A DNA stretch of 56,662 nucleotides. It comes from Ignavibacteria bacterium. GTDB taxonomy: Bacteria; Bacteroidota; Ignavibacteria; Tepidaquicellales; OLB5. Both the position numbers and the translations under genes were made by a program. The stretch lies in contig JACSRQ010000134.1 of assembly GCA_014879675.1 (NCBI GenBank), forward strand, positions 1-56,662. The letters run 5' to 3'. The notes under the pieces are model-generated. The model searched no databases. It was given only the letters and a program-made list of their open reading frames with translations, and was not told the origin of the DNA. Below are positions 6,914 through 15,813 of the stretch, one piece after another; the stretch's first letter is position 1, and each line of letters starts with the position of its first letter.

Positions 6914-8848
6914 ATGAAAAAAATAACAAAGCTCTTATTCGTTATTTCAATTTTAAGCAGTATTGTAATTGCACAGGAAAACTATAAGCCGTTATTCAGG
7001 ATTTACGAAAACGGTTTATACGGATTCATTGATTCAACAGGACAAGTAATCATTCCACCAAAATACAAAGCTGCGGGCGAATTCTCCGAAGGATTAGCAC
7101 CCGTGAGAGAAAACGGTTATTATGGATACATTGATGAATCAGGGAAATATGTTTTTCCTCCCATTTATGATTTTTGCGAACCCTTTGACCAGGGGCTCGG
7201 CAAAGTTTTCTTAAATGGCAAAGTAAACTTCATCGATAAAGCAGGTGTTAATCTAATGGATTTCATATATAATGACGCAACTAATTTTGAGAACGGAATA
7301 TCAATTGTAAGCCAATCCTATAGAACACAGGGAGCAATTAATAGAACAGGAAAGCTAATTCTTGATACAGTATACGAGAGAATAAAAAGCAGAACCGAAG
7401 GCGTTGTAATCGCATCGCATTATGATAGGGTACAACACTTGGCATTTTACACGGCAGTCGATTCTAACGGAGTGACTATAGTTCCTTTGGGAAAATATAC
7501 ACATATCAAACCATTCGTTAATGGCTTTGCTCATGTCCTTTGGTATATTAATAATATAAACTCCCTACAAAATTATGCCGAAGGTTATATCAACAAACAG
7601 GGTGAGCTGATTTATAAAAAAGAACCTGTTTTAGGATTTGATCTATCCAAAGAAGTATCTGCAGAAAGCACATTTATAGAAGAAAAATATGATTTTGAAC
7701 TTTTTAGCAATGGTGCAATGGCCCAGGGAATAGGTGTAAAGTATCTAAAAAACCTGAAAGGCGAAATCGTTAAGTATCTGGATTCCAATCTTTCATATGA
7801 ATTCGTAAATGGCAAGTATGTGGTTAACGATACCAATGGATTATATAGATACATTGACAATCAAGGGGAGCCATATGGTGCACGCTTTTTCTATTTTCCG
7901 GAGCGGAATAAGTCAATGCCATCTTATACTTCCTTGTACAATTTTAGAGGAGAAACAGATCCAAAAAAGGAGAGGAAATATGGTGTTGTTGATACTACGT
8001 TGAATTTCTTGGTAGAGCCTTTTTTTGAGAATTTTCATTTTAGTGGAATTAAAGACGGCTATTTTCTTTTTGGAAAATATCTAACCGATGAAAATGATAA
8101 TTACATTCCAATTGGGAATGAAACAAACTTGAGCAAGATCGGGATATGCACTATTAACGGAACAATTATTCACGAACCCGCTTTTGAATACGCTGATTAC
8201 CGGGGATATGTGAACGGGTTAATTCTCGTGATAGAAAATGGGAAACCCTCCTACTATAACAAGCAGGGAAAATGTGTGTGGGTTCAGCAAAGTCCTAAAA
8301 AGGATTCTACAAAATTGGATATTGATTACCGTATAGAGTCTTCTGTAAGGAATTCATATTATTCTTATAATCATATTGAAAATAAAATAATTGATGAACT
8401 TGACAAAATTGATTATGATGAGAATGATATTTCGTTAGTATTAACAAACGAAGAGACAGATTATCTAAACAAATACGAAGGTATATCATTGTATCTGATT
8501 AATGACCTGGATTTCCAGGTATCCGCTCCATCAGTGGATGGCGCTTTGTATCTGGTATTACAGGCAAAAGATAATAATGGTATTTGGAGATCAATCGAAA
8601 ATTATCCAAGCAGTTCCTGCGGAATGAGTTACGTAGATACCAAAATAGATCCTATGCAGTATTGGAAATATTCAGTTCCGAAATACTCCGGCGGTGTTAA
8701 AACAAGCATACGGGCCGAACTGCAGATAAAAGGTAAGGGTAATGATCTTATCAAGCTACATAGTAATGAGAGCCCGGGTTATATCAATCCCGCGCAATTT
8801 TGGAGAACGGCATATTACTCTCCGTCAGCTAATCTTTTGGAAAAATAA
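6914..8848 (+). CDS. Secreted WG-repeat protein
   Basis: A 644-residue protein with a signal peptide (MKKITKLLFVISILSSIVIAQ, cleavage after about 20). The N-terminal half is built of WG-type repeats: YGFIDSTGQVIIPPKY, YGYIDESGKYVFPPIY, VNFIDKAG and further degenerate copies (AINRTGKLILDTVYE, YINKQGELIYKKE, YRYIDNQGEPYG, YNKQGKCVWVQQ). These fold as small beta units and are thought to bind ligands or other proteins. The last 150 residues or so (from about 495) have no WG repeats and contain a beta-rich region with SSCGMSYVDTKIDP. No catalytic motif is seen. Exported to the periplasm or surface; function unknown. The methyltransferase gene starts 9 bases after its stop. Confidence 0.85.
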   Translation: MKKITKLLFVISILSSIVIAQENYKPLFRIYENGLYGFIDSTGQVIIPPKYKAAGEFSEGLAPVRENGYYGYIDESGKYVFPPIYDFCEPFDQGLGKVFLNGKVNFIDKAGVNLMDFIYNDATNFENGISIVSQSYRTQGAINRTGKLILDTVYERIKSRTEGVVIASHYDRVQHLAFYTAVDSNGVTIVPLGKYTHIKPFVNGFAHVLWYINNINSLQNYAEGYINKQGELIYKKEPVLGFDLSKEVSAESTFIEEKYDFELFSNGAMAQGIGVKYLKNLKGEIVKYLDSNLSYEFVNGKYVVNDTNGLYRYIDNQGEPYGARFFYFPERNKSMPSYTSLYNFRGETDPKKERKYGVVDTTLNFLVEPFFENFHFSGIKDGYFLFGKYLTDENDNYIPIGNETNLSKIGICTINGTIIHEPAFEYADYRGYVNGLILVIENGKPSYYNKQGKCVWVQQSPKKDSTKLDIDYRIESSVRNSYYSYNHIENKIIDELDKIDYDENDISLVLTNEETDYLNKYEGISLYLINDLDFQVSAPSVDGALYLVLQAKDNNGIWRSIENYPSSSCGMSYVDTKIDPMQYWKYSVPKYSGGVKTSIRAELQIKGKGNDLIKLHSNESPGYINPAQFWRTAYYSPSANLLEK

Positions 8849-8857
8849 CACAACTGA

Positions 8858-9610
8858 ATGTCCAACTCCACCACCCGCTTCACTAACCGAGTTGAAAATT
8901 ACATCAAATACCGTCCGGGGTATCCAATTGAAGTAATTGAATATCTCAAATCAGAAAATATCCTTAAACCTGATTCAATAAGTGCAGATATAGGTTCAGG
9001 TACGGGTATATCAACGGAATTATTTCTAAAGAACGGCAACACTGTATATGCCGTTGAGCCGAATGATGCAATGCGCGAAGCTGCTGAAAAGTTGCTTGCG
9101 GGATATGAGAATTTCAGAAGCATAAATACATCCGCTGAGGATACAACCTTGCCGGATGTGTCAATTGATCTTATCGTTTGCGCGCAGGCATTCCATTGGT
9201 TTGATATTCCAAAAGCAAAGATGGAATTCAATAGAATACTAAAGCCCGCAGGCAGGATATGTTTAATGTGGAATGAAAGAATTCTTGATGCGAATCCTTT
9301 TTTGATTGATTATGAAAATTTGCTGATTAAATACGGAACAGACTATACTACAGTTAGGCATGAAAATGTAGATGAGAACAAGCTGAAAGAACTCTTTGCA
9401 AACGGATACATCACCCGCAGCTTTCCGAATAAGCAGGTGTTCAATCTGGAAGGCGTTACAGGCAGGCTGCTTTCATCTTCTTACACTCCGCAATATGATA
9501 GCCCCTTGTACGAACCAATGCTTGCCGAGCTGAAACGAATATTTGAGCTGCATCAAAAGAATGGAAAGATTGAGTTTTTGTATGAAACGAATGTTTATAC
9601 ATCGATTTAG
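8858..9610 (+). CDS. Class I SAM-dependent methyltransferase
   Basis: A 250-residue protein of the Methyltransf_11/UbiE-like fold. Motif I (ADIGSGTG, residues 43-50) binds S-adenosylmethionine. A second acidic residue is in VYAVEPNDAM, and post-I motifs follow (IDLIVCAQAFHWFD, FNRILKPAGRICLMWNE). The N-terminal pattern FTNRVENYIKYRPGYP is characteristic of the YcgJ/TAM-like group of small-molecule methyltransferases with unassigned substrates. It follows the WG-repeat gene by 9 bases and is probably co-transcribed with it. Substrate not predictable. Downstream it runs directly into repeat-rich intergenic DNA without an obvious terminator. Confidence 0.88.
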   Translation: MSNSTTRFTNRVENYIKYRPGYPIEVIEYLKSENILKPDSISADIGSGTGISTELFLKNGNTVYAVEPNDAMREAAEKLLAGYENFRSINTSAEDTTLPDVSIDLIVCAQAFHWFDIPKAKMEFNRILKPAGRICLMWNERILDANPFLIDYENLLIKYGTDYTTVRHENVDENKLKELFANGYITRSFPNKQVFNLEGVTGRLLSSSYTPQYDSPLYEPMLAELKRIFELHQKNGKIEFLYETNVYTSI

Positions 9611-9850
9611 TCCCCGCGAAGGCGGTTGTTTGTCATTCCCGCGCAGGCGGGAATCTCTTTCTGAAATAGACAGTCATTCTTGCAGATCATATTTGTTCAA
9701 TGGATTGAAATGTTTGTATTTCATCAGTTTTTCTGAATTCTAAAGGAGCTCCCTGCCTTTGCTGGAATGACACATAGCAAGGGAATGATATCAAGCCTGG
9801 AAATTGACGAGGTATGTTAGTTTGAGATTCCCGCTTTCGCGGGAATGGCT
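9611..9850. repeat. REP-like palindromic elements in the 345-base gap 9611-9955
   Basis: Two copies of an inverted repeat with arms ATTCCCGC and GCGGGAAT and 4-base loops (9635-9654, 9827-9846). The first is preceded by a partial copy (CCCCGCGAAGGCGG, 9612-9625) and by TGTC; a reversed fragment (GGAATGACA) occurs near 9764. The arrangement resembles REP/BIME-type intergenic repeats, often spread by REP-associated transposases. No transposase is in the window. The rest of the gap is plain AT-rich DNA plus the promoter at 9893-9918. Confidence 0.7.
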
Positions 9851-9892
9851 TACACAATTATTTACATATAACAACTACTATTATCATAGACT

Positions 9893-9918
9893 TTCGAAAC
9901 CTATTTTGAGTATCTTTG
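9893..9918 (+). promoter_or_regulatory. Probable promoter, TTCG-N14-TATCTTTG, for the 9956 lipoprotein gene
   Basis: TATCTTTG (9911-9918) fits TAnnTTTG. At the 14-base spacing the upstream element is TTCG (9893-9896), three of four bases of TTTG. The -7 box ends 37 bases before the ATG. Confidence 0.5.
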
Positions 9919-9955
9919 TTAAATAAGGTATCTAATACTAACTAAAAAGGAATAT

Positions 9956-10813
9956 ATGTTTAAACGCTTAATTTTACCACTTTTGCTTGTTGTTTCGATC
10001 GTTACGCTTCCGTTTTTCATGAATGCATGCTCGCCCGAAGAAATTATTAATACCGTTACCACTGTTGAAGTGACAGCCGGTGAACGCCTCGTTGCGGCAA
10101 ATGAAGAGGCTGTTGCCGATTACGGCGCAGGAACCCAGCTCGTTTTAATACTCGGAAAAAATGTTAAGGCTAACGGAAAGACCGAGCTATCGGTTATAAA
10201 TTCGATAAATGATCCTTCAACAATAGGCGCATGGCTTTATGTATATAGAGTGCCCAGCGATACTTCGCTCAGGATATATACTCCTAACCCGCTAATCACT
10301 TCAAGCGGTGTCATCGAGCTTACAGCGTTCTTTTCTACTAACCAGCTTGTTAACCTGATACAGGATACTTCCGCAAGGAATATAGTTTCAGGCGCGCTTG
10401 ATGTTATTATAAACGCGGATGTATCGATAACCACTTCGCCCACCAATTTGCTGAACAGTGATGCGTCACTCAGCCTTGCTAACTCAACAAACCCGGTGAT
10501 AAAGTTCAACGAAAACTTCGTACCGGCCTCGAGCTCACTGAACGGGAATACGTTTTTCTCTACCGGAACAAACCAGACGAGAAACATGATACTTATGCCG
10601 GCTGCAGGTACATTGAACCTGCCGGATTTCATCACGAACCTGACAGGTTTCCCTGCTGACCTTTGGATAGTTCAGTATAATAAAACCAACACATCAAATG
10701 TATCAGAAAGCCTTGTGCTTGGCACCGTGGTACAATCAGGACAGATGATGGGTATTCCCAGCATCAGTGTTCAAAGCCAGGTTATAAATCTTTCAAAATA
10801 TGTGAACGAGTAA
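9956..10813 (+). CDS. Lipoprotein of unknown function, all-beta
   Basis: A 285-residue protein with a long lipoprotein signal (lipobox MNAC, Cys25). AAAAGGAA lies just upstream of the ATG as ribosome binding site. The mature protein is rich in serine, threonine and asparagine with alternating hydrophobic residues, suggesting beta strands; there are no cysteines or obvious active-site motifs after the lipobox. I recognise no family. It has its own promoter and a strong terminator, so it is a single-gene unit. Likely an outer-membrane lipoprotein; role unknown. Confidence 0.82.
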   Translation: MFKRLILPLLLVVSIVTLPFFMNACSPEEIINTVTTVEVTAGERLVAANEEAVADYGAGTQLVLILGKNVKANGKTELSVINSINDPSTIGAWLYVYRVPSDTSLRIYTPNPLITSSGVIELTAFFSTNQLVNLIQDTSARNIVSGALDVIINADVSITTSPTNLLNSDASLSLANSTNPVIKFNENFVPASSSLNGNTFFSTGTNQTRNMILMPAAGTLNLPDFITNLTGFPADLWIVQYNKTNTSNVSESLVLGTVVQSGQMMGIPSISVQSQVINLSKYVNE

Positions 10814-10832
10814 CAAACTTTGATAGTTAAAC

Positions 10833-10863
10833 AAAAACCCCCCATTTGAATGGGGGGTTTTTT
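10833..10863. terminator. Strong terminator after the 9956-10813 lipoprotein gene
   Basis: Stem ACCCCCCAT / ATGGGGGGT with a 4-base loop, flanked by A-run and T-run, so it can work in both directions. On the minus strand it also lies past the stop of the 10926-11405 gene. Confidence 0.92.
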
Positions 10864-10925
10864 ACTACACTTAAGTTAACTTTCAAAAATAAAAGTATCT
10901 CCCGGACTTTACACATTCTTAACTT

Positions 10926-11405
10926 TTACTTGTGCTGGCTATCGTCATGCGGCCAATATCTCAATTTGTCTTTTAGTTTGAACAGTCTTTCTGCGAATTC
11001 AGGCAAACATTTTTCAGGCTGTAATAATAACTTTTCGTATCGTTCTTTTGCATCGCTATACGACCCTTCTTTTAGATTCAGTATTTTTTCAGATTCTTCA
11101 AAGTACTTTCTGAAGTTTACCAGTTCTGCGGAATTGCGCTTCCCGACAAGTGCGTATGTGCAGGAGTCACACTCTTTTTTCAGTTTATCCAGATAAACTG
11201 AATTCAACTTAAGCGAGTCAATTTCAAGATCCAGTGACTTTGAACTCTTAATGAGCGACTTCTTCTCGGCTTTTAGAGAATCAAATTCCTTTTGCCATGC
11301 TTCTTCACTGATTGTTCCGGACTCTTTGCTCTTTTGGCTGTGTGTAATTGAACTGAAGCAGAAAAAAAACACAACGATCAATGCAATAGTATAATAATTT
11401 TTCAT
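10926..11405 (-). CDS. Small secreted coiled-coil protein of unknown function
   Basis: A 159-residue protein with a signal peptide (about residues 1-23, ending THSQ). The mature part is highly charged and helical: heptad-like spacing in EEAWQKEFDSLKAEKKSLIK and KSLDLEIDSLKLNSVY suggests a coiled coil from about 33 to 75. Two cysteines close together (CDSC near 79-82) could form a disulfide or bind metal, and a third follows near 133. No known family is recognised. The gene is convergent with the lipoprotein gene at 9956 and shares its terminator. Confidence 0.7.
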   Translation of the reverse strand: MKNYYTIALIVVFFFCFSSITHSQKSKESGTISEEAWQKEFDSLKAEKKSLIKSSKSLDLEIDSLKLNSVYLDKLKKECDSCTYALVGKRNSAELVNFRKYFEESEKILNLKEGSYSDAKERYEKLLLQPEKCLPEFAERLFKLKDKLRYWPHDDSQHK

Positions 11406-11570
11406 GTTGAGATTTCCATTAAATGAAATAAATTATTCTGTTTTTCTAGTATCATGCCTGTTAAAAATTGAATCTGCAGTTTGGTTAAAACAGCAGTTTA
11501 ACTGTATGTAAAATACTATATTGACTCTAAAAAAACAGGTCTATTTTGATATATAATGAATAGCTTGAGC

Positions 11571-13031
11571 TTACTTTACAAGGACAAGCTTTTTCGAATC
11601 AGTAAAATCCATTGCTGCCATCTTACAGAAATAAACGCCGCTTGGCAAATCTACAGCGTCAAATTTCACTTTGTATATACCTGCTTTCATATCCTCATTA
11701 ACCAAAATGGCAATCTCCTTTCCAGTAACATCAAATATAGATAACTTAACGTTTGACGCTTCCGGAACACTGAAGCTTATTGCTGTAACCGGGTTAAAAG
11801 GATTTGGATAGTTCTGTTCAAGCCTAAAGCTCTGCGGAATTTCGCTGCTTACCGGCTGAATACCTATAGTTGAGTAAACTGAATGCAAATACTGCAGCAC
11901 ATCCATCGAAAGCGCATCGATGTAACCGGAGTTATTAAAATTTGCTGAAGTGCCGGAATTTGAGAGTATCACAACTCCTCCTTTGATCCCTGTTACTGAA
12001 TCAGTATAAAAAGTGATAAAGCTGTTGTAACCCGGAGTGCCGCCATCTTTGTATTGTATCCACGGATTGTTGAGCTGGAATTTCAGGCGGTTCGAAGCCC
12101 ATGCCATCCCCTGCCATTGCTGCGTTGGTGCGCCGGGATTTATCCGTTTAATATGCCGGTGCATAGTATCCAATAGCGGGTTAAGGGTTGAGTTTGTCAG
12201 CTTCATCTGGTACTCCAGGTAAGTCGTCATATCTTTGATAGTCGATCGTATCGCCCCCGCGCCGTTAAATGCGGGCCATGTTGATTTATTACTATCGGCA
12301 AGCACCCAAACGTTTGAATTATTCCTCACATATCCTTTTGCCGAGCGCAGTATCATAGAAAGCGTGCGCGTTATTTTTGTATCAGTCATGCCAAGTGAAT
12401 CGGTAATGATCTGCTGAAACATCTGCTCTATAGAGTCACGCCCCGCATGCATAGTAAGCCCGGTGGCAAGTGTCGCAAATCCGATATTTGAATACCGCCA
12501 TATTGAATCCGGCTTCGTAAGCAGATGACATGTATCGAGGTAGCGGAACATATGGTTTATCGTATAAGGATAGTTAATTGCCGGCGGTTCATCTATCAAA
12601 CCAGAAAAATGTGTGACAAGCTCTATCAGATTTATTTTTGTTGTATCACTGCCATTCAGCCAATAAGGCACTCTTAGTGAATCAGGCAGATAACTCTTTA
12701 TCAGGTCATACCTGTTCGCCATATTGTAGCGCAGCATATAAGCCATTACCATTGCGGTAAAAGTTTTGGTTACCGAGCCTATCTGGTAAACAGTAGCACT
12801 ATCAGGTCTTGCATGTGTGGACCTGTCTTTTTCGCCGTGGTAGAAATATCTTTTGATAAATTCATTTGTAACGGGATTTTTGTAAATTACCCCGATCGAA
12901 ACACCCACAGTGGTATCGCTGTAATGCACTCTGAAAAGTGAATCAATTGCGCGTCCGAAAGGATCGTTTTGTGAAAAAGAGACTGAAACAATGATCATAA
13001 ATAAAAACGCTGCTCTAAGTAGAAATTTCAT
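11571..13031 (-). CDS. Secreted serine hydrolase (class C beta-lactamase family) with T9SS sorting domain
   Basis: The ATG ending at 13031 is chosen because a signal peptide (MKFLLRAAFLFMIIVSVSFS) starts there; an upstream in-frame codon would add an unneeded 14 residues. The beta-lactamase/penicillin-binding fold occupies about 20-390. The catalytic SxxK is S86-V-T-K89, the second motif is YSN in WRYSNIGFA, and the third is GGTPGYN where lactamases have KTG/HTG. Such enzymes are usually D-aminopeptidases or esterases rather than antibiotic-degrading enzymes, so I make no resistance call. The C-terminal 85 residues are a T9SS type A sorting domain (QNYPNPFNP, ending KKLVLVK). Secreted to the cell surface. 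Confidence 0.9.
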   Translation of the reverse strand: MKFLLRAAFLFMIIVSVSFSQNDPFGRAIDSLFRVHYSDTTVGVSIGVIYKNPVTNEFIKRYFYHGEKDRSTHARPDSATVYQIGSVTKTFTAMVMAYMLRYNMANRYDLIKSYLPDSLRVPYWLNGSDTTKINLIELVTHFSGLIDEPPAINYPYTINHMFRYLDTCHLLTKPDSIWRYSNIGFATLATGLTMHAGRDSIEQMFQQIITDSLGMTDTKITRTLSMILRSAKGYVRNNSNVWVLADSNKSTWPAFNGAGAIRSTIKDMTTYLEYQMKLTNSTLNPLLDTMHRHIKRINPGAPTQQWQGMAWASNRLKFQLNNPWIQYKDGGTPGYNSFITFYTDSVTGIKGGVVILSNSGTSANFNNSGYIDALSMDVLQYLHSVYSTIGIQPVSSEIPQSFRLEQNYPNPFNPVTAISFSVPEASNVKLSIFDVTGKEIAILVNEDMKAGIYKVKFDAVDLPSGVYFCKMAAMDFTDSKKLVLVK

Positions 13032-13071
13032 ATTTTCCCGGGATAAATGAACGGCAATATCTTTATATAAC

Positions 13072-13108
13072 AAAAAAAAAGCAATCCCTTTGAAGAGATT
13101 GCCTTTTT
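13072..13108 (-). terminator. Terminator on the minus strand after the M14 carboxypeptidase gene
   Basis: Stem GCAATC / GATTGC with an 10-base loop, extended by A/T runs; on the minus strand it is followed by an 8-base or longer T run. It separates the carboxypeptidase gene from the serine hydrolase gene. The composite repeat at 13136 lies between the carboxypeptidase stop and this terminator. Confidence 0.75.
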
Positions 13109-13135
13109 ACAAGAAAGAAGTTACAGTGTGTTTGA

Positions 13136-13234
13136 CCTCACCCCCTAACCCCCTCTCCTAAAAGGAGAGGGGGAATATTGAGAATTTCGAGTTTTATCTC
13201 CCCTCTCCCTTCGGGAGAGGGGCCGGGGGTGAGG
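13136..13234. repeat. Composite 99-base intergenic repeat element with two hairpins
   Basis: Outer inverted repeat CCTCACCCCC (13136-13145) / GGGGGTGAGG (13225-13234) encloses two near-perfect hairpins: an 11-base stem CCCCCTCTCCT (13149-13173, loop AAA) and a 10-base stem CCCCTCTCCC (13200-13222, loop TTC). Both inner hairpins are variants of one another. The GC-rich sequence contrasts with AT-rich surroundings. The layout is that of a non-autonomous intergenic repeat; no coding capacity. Confidence 0.85.
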
Positions 13235-13306
13235 GTAATAAACAAAATTACTGTTCAAGGATTTTACGTCGTTAACTTAGTTATTTACAAACCTGACAAT
13301 ACTAAC

Positions 13307-15742
13307 CTACTTTACAAGAACCATCTTTTTGATCGATGTGAACTCTGCAGCTTCAATTCGGTAGAAATAAACTCCGCTTGGTAGATTTCCGGCATCATAC
13401 TCCATTTCATAACTTCCCGCACTCATATTTTGATAAACCGGGACCGAAATTTCTCTGCCTGCAACATCGTAAACTGAGATCTTAACGAATGTTGAACGCG
13501 CGAGATCAAATTTGATCTTGGTTGCGGGGTTAAACGGATTAGGATAGTTTTGAGATAACCCAAACCTGAGAGGCACTTCATTTCCGCTCTGTGTTATGCC
13601 AACAGGACCATCAGTGTAATTAACTACCCTGAAGTTATCAAAATAGAAGCCATCGCCGGGCAGCCCGTTATCTGATACATAGTTGAAACGAAGCCTTATC
13701 CTCTGGCCGATGTATGGATTCAGGTTAACTCTTTCATAGATCCATGACTGCACTCCGTGATATGAAGGCTGCCCTCCTACGGTTGATGTGAACCTGCCTG
13801 CAAGATTTGTCCAACTGCTGCCAAAATTTGTGCTGACCTGTATCCTGGTATAATCAAAGGTTGTTTCAGTAGCCCATTTTGCCATGAATTCCAGTCTTGG
13901 GTTAACTGCGCCGGTGAGGTTAATGGTATCATTTAATGTGAAAAAATTATTTGTGTTATCCTTTGAATTGCCATACCTTGAATCGGCAAACGAATGTCCT
14001 TCTGACCAATAGCCCACGAATGATGTATCCCATTGTGTTTGATTTCCGCTTTTGGTCCACCTGCCGGTACCGTTTTCAGAGTTATCACTAACCATAACAT
14101 TACCCCTGCCAACTATTACAGAAATAGTATCAAGCGAAGTCTCAACATTATCCTGTTTAGTACTTACAATAAGCTTGATTTCATCCATATATGCAGCAGC
14201 ATTGTTCAGCTTAAATGTAAATGGAGCTGTATTATACTTTATCTGCCTCGCGCTGATGCTGCCGTAACTAATATTTGAGTTAATAGCTGTAATATTTGGA
14301 TAAGAAGTAGTTATACTTACTGTTACACTGTTTGATGGCAGCGAAAGACCTTTGTTCCTGATACCTACCTGCAGCTTAAGAGTATCGTTTCTTTCCACAT
14401 AACCGCTGCCCTGAATTGTATAGTTCTGAAATCTTGCATAGGCGCCGCCAACCCATGAGAGATACTTGTAGCTCGGCAGCATTTTATTCGCCTCCGGTAT
14501 AATTTCATTTTGCAGCGGCCAGAAATCACTTCCGCCAACTTCCGGGGTCCAGCAATAAGTACCGTTAACCCTGTGCATCCAGTCGCGGGTAGTGCCGCTT
14601 GAATAGTATTGCAGCATTTCAATTACTGTGCCGTAAGTAAAATTGTTTTCGCTGGCAAAGTCACCCGAGAAATCGGAATAAATATCATACGAAATCGCCG
14701 AATCATTGTAACTCAAAGTATTCAGATATCTGCCTGCAACTGAATGCACTGAAAATCCAATTTTAGGCAGAATAGAAGCGCACATATTTTTGATAGCCTG
14801 CGTTTCCGGTTCACTTCCTGCCGATGGGCCGCGGTATGTATCGCTGCTCGGTGTACCGCTTGAACCGCTGTTATACCCCCAGCCGTAATCATAGTTGCGG
14901 TTAAGATCCACTCCGTAGCTTCCGCTATTATTCCTGCGGTTTTTCCTCCATGATCCGCCTCCGTTGGGATTAGTGGTCTGATTATAAACATAGCCATCCG
15001 GATTCACCACAGGCACAAAATATATCTCCCGGTTATCCACAAGATATTTTGCTTCAGGATTGGTATTATAGTTATCAAGCAGCCAGTACATGAAGTACAT
15101 TGTGCCTGCCATTGCCTGCGGTTCACGCGCATGATGAAGAGCGTCGAAATAAATTACAGATTCAGATCCCGATTCATTTACATCGGGGTTATCGGATATT
15201 TTCACTGACCAGATAGTTCTTCCTTCGGTTGATGTACCCCTGTTCTGTTTCGCAGTGATCAGGTTGGGATATTGCAGCCTCATTGAATCAAGTTTTTGCA
15301 CAACTTCAGCGTAAGTATAGTAACCGCCCATGCTTCCATAACTGAAACTCATAACATTATCGTTCTGCATGATCTCCGCGCTTTTCATCATTGCATTGGC
15401 ATCCGGTGCCGGCCTGTTATCATAGTAAGTGGTCATATCCGGCACAAGCACCGTATGCGGTATTCCGGTTTGCTTTAGCTTAGCCACCTCATGCTGACTC
15501 ATCACCAAAACAATACCATCCTTCACGCTTCCCTGGTAATGATCGAGGTCGATCTCATTATCCGCTAGAAGTGCAATATCTTCGGCCGAATTAACCATGA
15601 TTCTGACCTTGCTGTAAGTATCAGCCTGGGTGCTGTTTTGCGGGAAAAAAGTAAACTTTGCTGAAAAATAAGCAGAAAAAGCTAATAATATTAATATAAC
15701 TGCAGTTCTTGTTTTCATAATGCTGAATAGAATTTTTTTCAC
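13307..15742 (-). CDS. Secreted M14 zinc carboxypeptidase with T9SS sorting domain
   Basis: An 811-residue protein: signal peptide, M14 peptidase domain (about 115-425), a beta-rich region, a MAM/jelly-roll-like domain (about 550-720) and a T9SS domain (QNYPNPFNP, ending KKMVLVK). Zinc ligands are H204 and E207 in HHAREP with a later His in GFSVHSVAG. NPDGY, RKNRR and VDLNRNYDYGW are substrate-binding landmarks, and the general-base Glu is in CWTPEVGGSDFWP. It removes C-terminal residues from peptides, probably at the cell surface. The start is a GTG at 15742 or the ATG eight codons later; the second gives a tidier signal peptide but lacks a nearby ribosome binding site. Confidence 0.93.
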   Translation of the reverse strand: MKKILFSIMKTRTAVILILLAFSAYFSAKFTFFPQNSTQADTYSKVRIMVNSAEDIALLADNEIDLDHYQGSVKDGIVLVMSQHEVAKLKQTGIPHTVLVPDMTTYYDNRPAPDANAMMKSAEIMQNDNVMSFSYGSMGGYYTYAEVVQKLDSMRLQYPNLITAKQNRGTSTEGRTIWSVKISDNPDVNESGSESVIYFDALHHAREPQAMAGTMYFMYWLLDNYNTNPEAKYLVDNREIYFVPVVNPDGYVYNQTTNPNGGGSWRKNRRNNSGSYGVDLNRNYDYGWGYNSGSSGTPSSDTYRGPSAGSEPETQAIKNMCASILPKIGFSVHSVAGRYLNTLSYNDSAISYDIYSDFSGDFASENNFTYGTVIEMLQYYSSGTTRDWMHRVNGTYCWTPEVGGSDFWPLQNEIIPEANKMLPSYKYLSWVGGAYARFQNYTIQGSGYVERNDTLKLQVGIRNKGLSLPSNSVTVSITTSYPNITAINSNISYGSISARQIKYNTAPFTFKLNNAAAYMDEIKLIVSTKQDNVETSLDTISVIVGRGNVMVSDNSENGTGRWTKSGNQTQWDTSFVGYWSEGHSFADSRYGNSKDNTNNFFTLNDTINLTGAVNPRLEFMAKWATETTFDYTRIQVSTNFGSSWTNLAGRFTSTVGGQPSYHGVQSWIYERVNLNPYIGQRIRLRFNYVSDNGLPGDGFYFDNFRVVNYTDGPVGITQSGNEVPLRFGLSQNYPNPFNPATKIKFDLARSTFVKISVYDVAGREISVPVYQNMSAGSYEMEYDAGNLPSGVYFYRIEAAEFTSIKKMVLVK

Positions 15743-15813
15743 CTTTACGAAATATAATGGAATATCAAATTAAAAAATAAGTAGATATTTTAGTGCTGGA
15801 GGTTTCATATAAT

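Noticed and set aside
11571-13031. Antibiotic-resistance beta-lactamase
   Set aside because: The third active-site motif is GGTPG rather than KTG, and the protein is a T9SS-secreted hydrolase; a peptidase or esterase role is more likely.
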